A stretch of DNA of 43,882 nt, from assembly GCF_014596515.1 (NCBI RefSeq), contig NZ_MSJQ01000134.1, positions 1 to 43,882 of the forward strand. The letters run 5' to 3'. The DNA is from Streptomyces sp. CBMA156 (GTDB taxonomy: Bacteria > Actinomycetota > Actinomycetes > Streptomycetales > Streptomycetaceae). Positions 40,253 through 43,882 of the stretch are shown here, one piece after another. How positions within the stretch are numbered: position 1 is the stretch's first letter; each line of letters begins with the position of its first letter. The translations under genes and the position numbers were made by a program. Below the pieces are notes generated by a model. The model did no database searches, had not been told where the DNA came from, and worked only from the letters and a program-made list of their open reading frames with translations.

Positions 40253-41535
40253 CGGACCGACCGCTCAAGCAGATCCACCTCGCCGCGCACTTCCCCGGCG
40301 TCAACAACACCACGGTGTGGAGCGACCCGGCCGCCGGCAGCCACATCGAGTTCGGCTCCTTCCGCCACCTCGCGCAGACCGCCGAGCGCGGGAAGTTCGA
40401 CTTCTTCTTCCTCGCCGAGGGCCTGCGGCTGCGCGAGACCAAGGGCCTCATCCACGATCTGGACGTGGTCGGCCGTCCCGAGTCGATCACCGTGCTGAAC
40501 GCGCTGGCCGCCGTCACCGAGCGGCTCGGACTGGCCGCCACCGTCAACGCGACCTTCAACGAGCCGTACGAACTGGCCCGCCGCCTCGCCTCCCTGGACC
40601 ACCTCTCCGGCGGGCGCGCGGCCTGGAACGTGGTCACCTCCTCGGACGCCTTCACCGGCGAGAACTTCCGCCGCGGCGGCTACCTGGACCGCGCCGACCG
40701 GTACACCAGGGCCGCCGAATCCGTGCAGCTGGCACGGGAGTTCTGGGACGCCGGGGAGGAGCCCGTCCGGCACTCGGGGCCGCAGTTCGACGTCGAGGGC
40801 CGGCTCTCGCTGCCCCGCCCGCCGCAGGGCCACCCGGTGGTGATCCAGGCCGGCGACTCCGACGAGGGCCGGGAGTTCGCCGCCGCCACCGCCGACGTGG
40901 TCTTCTCCCGGCACTCCACCCTCGCCGACGGCCAGGCCTTCCACGCCGACGTCAAGCGCCGGCTCGCCGCGTACGGGCGCAAGCCGGACGAGCTGAAGAT
41001 CATGCCCGGAGCCACCTTCGTGCTCGGCGACACCGACACCGAGGCGGCCGAACGGGCCCACGAGATCCGCCGGGCCCAGGTCAGCCCGCAGACCGCGCTC
41101 GCCTTCCTGGAGCAGGTCTGGGGCGTCGACCTGTCCGACCACGACCCGGACGGGCCGCTGCCGTCCGTCGACCCCGTCCCGGACAGCGCCCTGGTCCAGG
41201 GCCGGGTCCGGCACACCGACCCGGTGACCGTCGCCGAACGGTGGCGCGCGGTGGCCGCGGAGAAGAAGCTGACCAGCCGCGAACTGGTGATCGAGGTGAC
41301 CGGCCGGCAGTCCTTCATCGGCTCGCCCGGGACCGTCGCCGCCCGGATCGACCACTTCGTACAGAACGACGCGGCCGACGGCTTCATCCTCGTCCCCCAC
41401 CTCACTCCGGGCGGACTGGACGAGTTCGTCGACCGGGTGGTGCCGCTGCTCCAGGAGCGCGGGGTGTTCCGCACCGACTACACCGGCCCCACCTTGCGGG
41501 ACCACCTCGGGCTGCCGGTGCCCGGGCGGCGCTGA
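40249..41535 (+). CDS. NtaA/DszA-family FMN-dependent monooxygenase, second gene
   Basis: A 428-residue LLM monooxygenase of the nitrilotriacetate/dibenzothiophene-sulfone type. Motifs are FDFFFLAEGLRLRE, TATV-type AATVNATFNEPYELARRL, LDHLSGGRAAWNVVTSSD near residue 120, and PVVIQAGDSDEGREFAA. FIGSPGTVAARIDHFVQNDAADGFIL near the C-terminus is also typical. It starts four bases before the end of the first monooxygenase and shares the C-terminal signature TDYTGPTLRDHLGL with it. No flavin reductase is in the window, so one elsewhere must supply FMNH2. Confidence 0.92.
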   Translation: MTDRPLKQIHLAAHFPGVNNTTVWSDPAAGSHIEFGSFRHLAQTAERGKFDFFFLAEGLRLRETKGLIHDLDVVGRPESITVLNALAAVTERLGLAATVNATFNEPYELARRLASLDHLSGGRAAWNVVTSSDAFTGENFRRGGYLDRADRYTRAAESVQLAREFWDAGEEPVRHSGPQFDVEGRLSLPRPPQGHPVVIQAGDSDEGREFAAATADVVFSRHSTLADGQAFHADVKRRLAAYGRKPDELKIMPGATFVLGDTDTEAAERAHEIRRAQVSPQTALAFLEQVWGVDLSDHDPDGPLPSVDPVPDSALVQGRVRHTDPVTVAERWRAVAAEKKLTSRELVIEVTGRQSFIGSPGTVAARIDHFVQNDAADGFILVPHLTPGGLDEFVDRVVPLLQERGVFRTDYTGPTLRDHLGLPVPGRR

Positions 41536-41564
41536 CCCAGGGCCCAGGGATTGTCAGACACACC

Positions 41565-42581
41565 CTAGATCCACCCGCGCCGAGCGGCGTGCACGCCGGC
41601 CTGGAAGCGGCTCTCCGCGCCCAGGCCGGCCGTCAGTTCGGCGACCAGCCTGCGCACCGTGCGCTCCGACACCTCCAGCTTCCTGGCGATCGCGACGTCC
41701 GTCTGCCCGGCCGCCAGCAGGCGCAGCACCGCCACCTGGCGATCGGTCGTCTCCGCTTCCCCGGGGCCGAGTTCGGGCGGGGTCCAGGCGGCCGACCAGA
41801 AGTACTCGAACAGCTCCGCCACCAGGGCCACCAGGGCCGGCTCGCGGACCACCACCGCCGCCTCGGCGACCGGAGCGTCCCCACCCGGTCCGGCGCCGGG
41901 CGCGGGCAGGATCGCCAGCCGGGCGTCCACCACGATCAGCCAGAGCGGCAGCGAGTGCGCCGCCCTGATCCTGGCCCCGGCCCCGGTCAGCTCCCGGACG
42001 TGCGCCAGCACGGCGGGGCGGCGCAGCGCGGCGGCCGGGTAGATGGTGCGCAGGGCGGCGCCGTGGGCGAGGGCGAGGCGTTCGCGGGCGAGCTTGCCGG
42101 CCAGGGCGGGGCCGGAGAGGTCCTGGCCGGGGCGCAGCGAGAGGGCCTCGGTGCGGGCGCCGCGGGCGGCGTCCTCCAGCAGGGCGGCGATCCGGTCGGC
42201 GCCGCGGACGAGTTCGAGTGCGGTGTCGGCGCGGTGCCGTTGCTGGACGGGCAGGTAGCCGGTGTGCAGCCGGTCGACGGAGTCGCGGGCGTGGCGCAGG
42301 GCGGTGACCAGGGCCGTGACCTGGGTGTCGGCGTCGAGCAGGAGCTGGCGTACGGCGGTGTCGACGGAGACGGCGGTGCCGGTGGAGTCAGTGCCGGTGG
42401 CGTCCTCGTTCCGGTGGTGGTCGGCGGTCGGCTGGAGCAGGCCGAGTGCGCGCAGCTCGGCGGTGGCGGCGGCGAGCCTGCGGCCGTCCCAGTCGAGGCC
42501 GAGGGTCCCGGGCGGGCGGCCGGGTTCGGTGAGCAGGCGGGCGTAGAGCTGGGTGGCGTCGGTGCCGGTGGGGCTCTCCAT
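41565..42581 (-). CDS. LuxR-type helix-turn-helix regulator
   Basis: A 338-residue regulator. The C-terminal ~55 residues are a LuxR/GerE helix-turn-helix: VLRLLAAGQTDVAIARKLEVSERTVRRLVAELTAGLG. The N-terminal part has a TrmB-like winged start (LYARLLTEPG, AELRALGLLQP), a helical region, and a domain with REL-type sensor features (LPLWLIVVDARLAILP). This architecture is common in streptomycetes beside secondary-metabolism or stress genes. It is convergent with the monooxygenase operon and diverges from the aminotransferase gene. Confidence 0.88.
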   Translation of the reverse strand: MESPTGTDATQLYARLLTEPGRPPGTLGLDWDGRRLAAATAELRALGLLQPTADHHRNEDATGTDSTGTAVSVDTAVRQLLLDADTQVTALVTALRHARDSVDRLHTGYLPVQQRHRADTALELVRGADRIAALLEDAARGARTEALSLRPGQDLSGPALAGKLARERLALAHGAALRTIYPAAALRRPAVLAHVRELTGAGARIRAAHSLPLWLIVVDARLAILPAPGAGPGGDAPVAEAAVVVREPALVALVAELFEYFWSAAWTPPELGPGEAETTDRQVAVLRLLAAGQTDVAIARKLEVSERTVRRLVAELTAGLGAESRFQAGVHAARRGWI

Positions 42582-42768
42582 CGGCGCAGCCTAGTGACGG
42601 CGGGCGGGGGCCGGTCGGGGGTTTCCGCTCCGCGAGACGGCGGCGGCCCGGCGGCGGTACGGCGGTGAAGTCCGCTGTCCGGTACGGCGTTTCCGCTCCA
42701 GGACATGGCCGGTTGCGGTCGGCCGCGGCGGGCTGACCTGGGCGCCCGCGGCCCGCAGGATGTCCGGC

Positions 42769-43683
42769 ATGGCTCTTCCCGAAGCTTCGACGATCTGGTG
42801 GAACGGCGCCCTGGTGCCCTGGCGGGAGGCCCGGGTGCACGTCCTCGCGCACGGCCTGCACTACGGCACGGGGGTGCTGGAGGGCACCCGGGTGTTCGCG
42901 ACGGCGGACGGCCCCGCGGTCTTCCGGCTGCCCGGGCACCTGCGCCGGCTGCACCGCAGCGCCCGGATGATCAGGATGGAACTCCCTTACGACGTGGCCG
43001 ACTTGACCAGGGCGACGGTGGACCTGGTGCGTACCAACGGCCACCGGGACTGCTACCTGAGGCACTTCGCCTTCCTCGGCTACGGCACGATGGGCATCGA
43101 CATGCGCCACTCGCCGGTCGACGTGTCGATCGCGAGCTGGGAGTGGCGGGGCCAACTCCCGCACGAGGAGGGCGGGATCACGCTGAAGACGAGCAGCTGG
43201 CGGCGGAACGACCCGAACGCGGTGCCGCCCGCCGCGAAGGCCACCGGCCCGTACCTGAACTCGGTGCTCGCCCGCCGGGAGGCCAACGACGCGGGCTACG
43301 ACGAGGCGCTGCTGCTCGGGCCGGACGGCACGGTGAGCGAGTGCACCGGGGAGAACGTGTTCGCGGTCAGGGACGGGGTGCTGCGCACTCCCCCGTCGAG
43401 CGCGGGTGCCCTGGAGGGCATCACCCAGGACACCGTGCTGACCCTGGCCCGTGACCTGGAGGTCGAAGCCCGGGTGGAGAGCCTGCTGCGCTCGGACCTG
43501 TACGCGGCGGACGAGCTGTTCGTCTGCGGTACGGCGGCGGGCGTCATCCCGGTGCGCGCCCTGGACGACCGGGCCCTGCCCACCTCGCCCGGCCCGGTGA
43601 CGAGCCGGCTGCGGGAGGCCTACCGGGCGGCCGTGACCGGTGCCGATCCGCGCTACCGGCACTGGCTGACGCCGGTGGCGTGA
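42769..43683 (+). CDS. Class IV aminotransferase, branched-chain type (IlvE-like)
   Basis: A 304-residue PLP enzyme of fold type IV. The substrate-binding start is IWWNGALVPWREARVHVLAHGLHYGTGVLEGTR, then YLRHFAFLGYGTMG. The PLP lysine lies in PAAKATGPYLNS near residue 160, and GYDEALLLGPDGTVSECTGENVF with VCGTAAGVIPV are typical of branched-chain aminotransferases. ATG 42769 is preferred because AGG at 42757 is well spaced; ATG 42760 is possible. It would transfer amino groups between branched-chain amino acids and 2-oxoglutarate, though D-amino-acid or aminodeoxychorismate-type activities cannot be excluded. It stands alone. Confidence 0.9.
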   Translation: MALPEASTIWWNGALVPWREARVHVLAHGLHYGTGVLEGTRVFATADGPAVFRLPGHLRRLHRSARMIRMELPYDVADLTRATVDLVRTNGHRDCYLRHFAFLGYGTMGIDMRHSPVDVSIASWEWRGQLPHEEGGITLKTSSWRRNDPNAVPPAAKATGPYLNSVLARREANDAGYDEALLLGPDGTVSECTGENVFAVRDGVLRTPPSSAGALEGITQDTVLTLARDLEVEARVESLLRSDLYAADELFVCGTAAGVIPVRALDDRALPTSPGPVTSRLREAYRAAVTGADPRYRHWLTPVA

Positions 43684-43685
43684 CC

Positions 43686-43724
43686 GTGCGCGGTCCGTCC
43701 GGTGCCCCCGGACGGACCGCGCAC
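43686..43724. terminator. Bidirectional terminator between convergent genes
   Basis: A perfect 17-bp inverted repeat (43686-43702 with 43708-43724) and a 5-base loop lie between the aminotransferase stop and the stop of the partial leftward gene. Confidence 0.85.
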
Positions 43725-43733
43725 GGCGGGCGG

Positions 43734-43882
43734 TCAGCCGGTGCGGCGGCGGCGGATCAGGGTGAAGGCCCCTGCCCCGACGCCGACCAGCAGTGCGCCG
43801 CCGCCCGCGATCAGGCCGGTCCGGTCGCGGTCGCCGCCGGTGGAGGCCAGGTTGACGTCCGCCGGCCGGGCGGCGGCCGCCG
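43734..43882 (-). CDS. C-terminal end of a LAxTG sortase-anchored surface protein (partial)
   Basis: Only the last ~49 codons lie in the window; the gene continues beyond base 43882. Reading leftward to TGA 43736-43734 gives a cell-wall sorting signal: LASTGG, a short polar spacer (DRDRTG), a hydrophobic helix (LIAGGGALLVGVGAGAFTL) and the basic tail IRRRRTG. LAxTG is the motif cut by class E sortases of streptomycetes, so the mature protein would be bound to peptidoglycan. Nothing can be said about its N-terminal domain. Confidence 0.8.
   Translation of the reverse strand, partial: AAAARPADVNLASTGGDRDRTGLIAGGGALLVGVGAGAFTLIRRRRTG

Noticed and set aside
39152..42581. Secondary-metabolite biosynthetic cluster
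   Set aside because: No core synthase; the monooxygenase pair with a Cys leader peptide fits sulfur scavenging better.

Overview
This is high-GC actinobacterial DNA with Streptomycetaceae gene content (Streptomyces or, as likely, Kitasatospora). The evidence is the XRE/DUF5753 + DUF397 + ATP-binding set, an aminodeoxyfutalosine-type deaminase, ChW repeats, DasR-type dre sites, and a core stretch at 24-39 kb (PBP, co-chaperonin, bcp, tRNA-Leu, rdgB, rph, nagF-nagE1-nagE2) whose order resembles that of S. coelicolor as I remember it. The genus call is inference. I see no transposase, integrase or CRISPR array.

Layout. 0-2.2 kb: a DHA2-type MFS exporter diverges from a MarR regulator across palindromic operator-like DNA. 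2.2-4.9 kb: a truncated remnant, a small gene plus an anti-sigma-like ATPase, and a divergent XRE/DUF5753 regulator with two tandem DUF397 genes. 4.9-10 kb is the accessory heart of the window. An Imm49-family gene is followed by three near-identical ~190-bp elements, each with a conserved -35/-10 pair, ~100 nearly invariant nucleotides with several inverted repeats, and a strong terminator hairpin. They are interleaved with a small secreted protein gene and a broken copy of it. A membrane protein, a doubly frameshifted ChW-repeat/toxin-like pseudogene and an AT-rich island follow.

10-16 kb: yjdF, a DUF6193 gene, a small secreted protein, a membrane protein, and a coupled regulator-DUF4097-ABC transporter cluster whose regulator has four phased TGGC/GCCA sites upstream. 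16-24 kb: aminodeoxyfutalosine/adenosine deaminase, DUF445, nucleotide-sugar dehydrogenase, family 2 glycosyltransferase and a three-gene ABC-2 exporter. 24-35 kb: a class A PBP with a probable leaderless promoter, an AlkZ-like protein, a GroES-like protein, DUF3618, bcp, a large secreted GH18 chitinase, tRNA-Leu(UAG), rdgB, a lipoprotein and rph.

35-39 kb: the N-acetylglucosamine PTS genes nagF, nagE1 and nagE2. The chitinase promoter and both nagE upstream regions carry dre-like sites, so chitin degradation and GlcNAc uptake look co-regulated. 39-44 kb: two coupled FMN-dependent monooxygenases behind a Cys-containing leader-peptide ORF (suggesting sulfur control), a LuxR-type regulator, a class IV aminotransferase and the 3' end of a LAxTG sortase substrate.

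The most novel item is the triplicated RNA-like element around the secreted-protein gene. All functional statements rest on reading the sequence and family knowledge; no search or folding was run.
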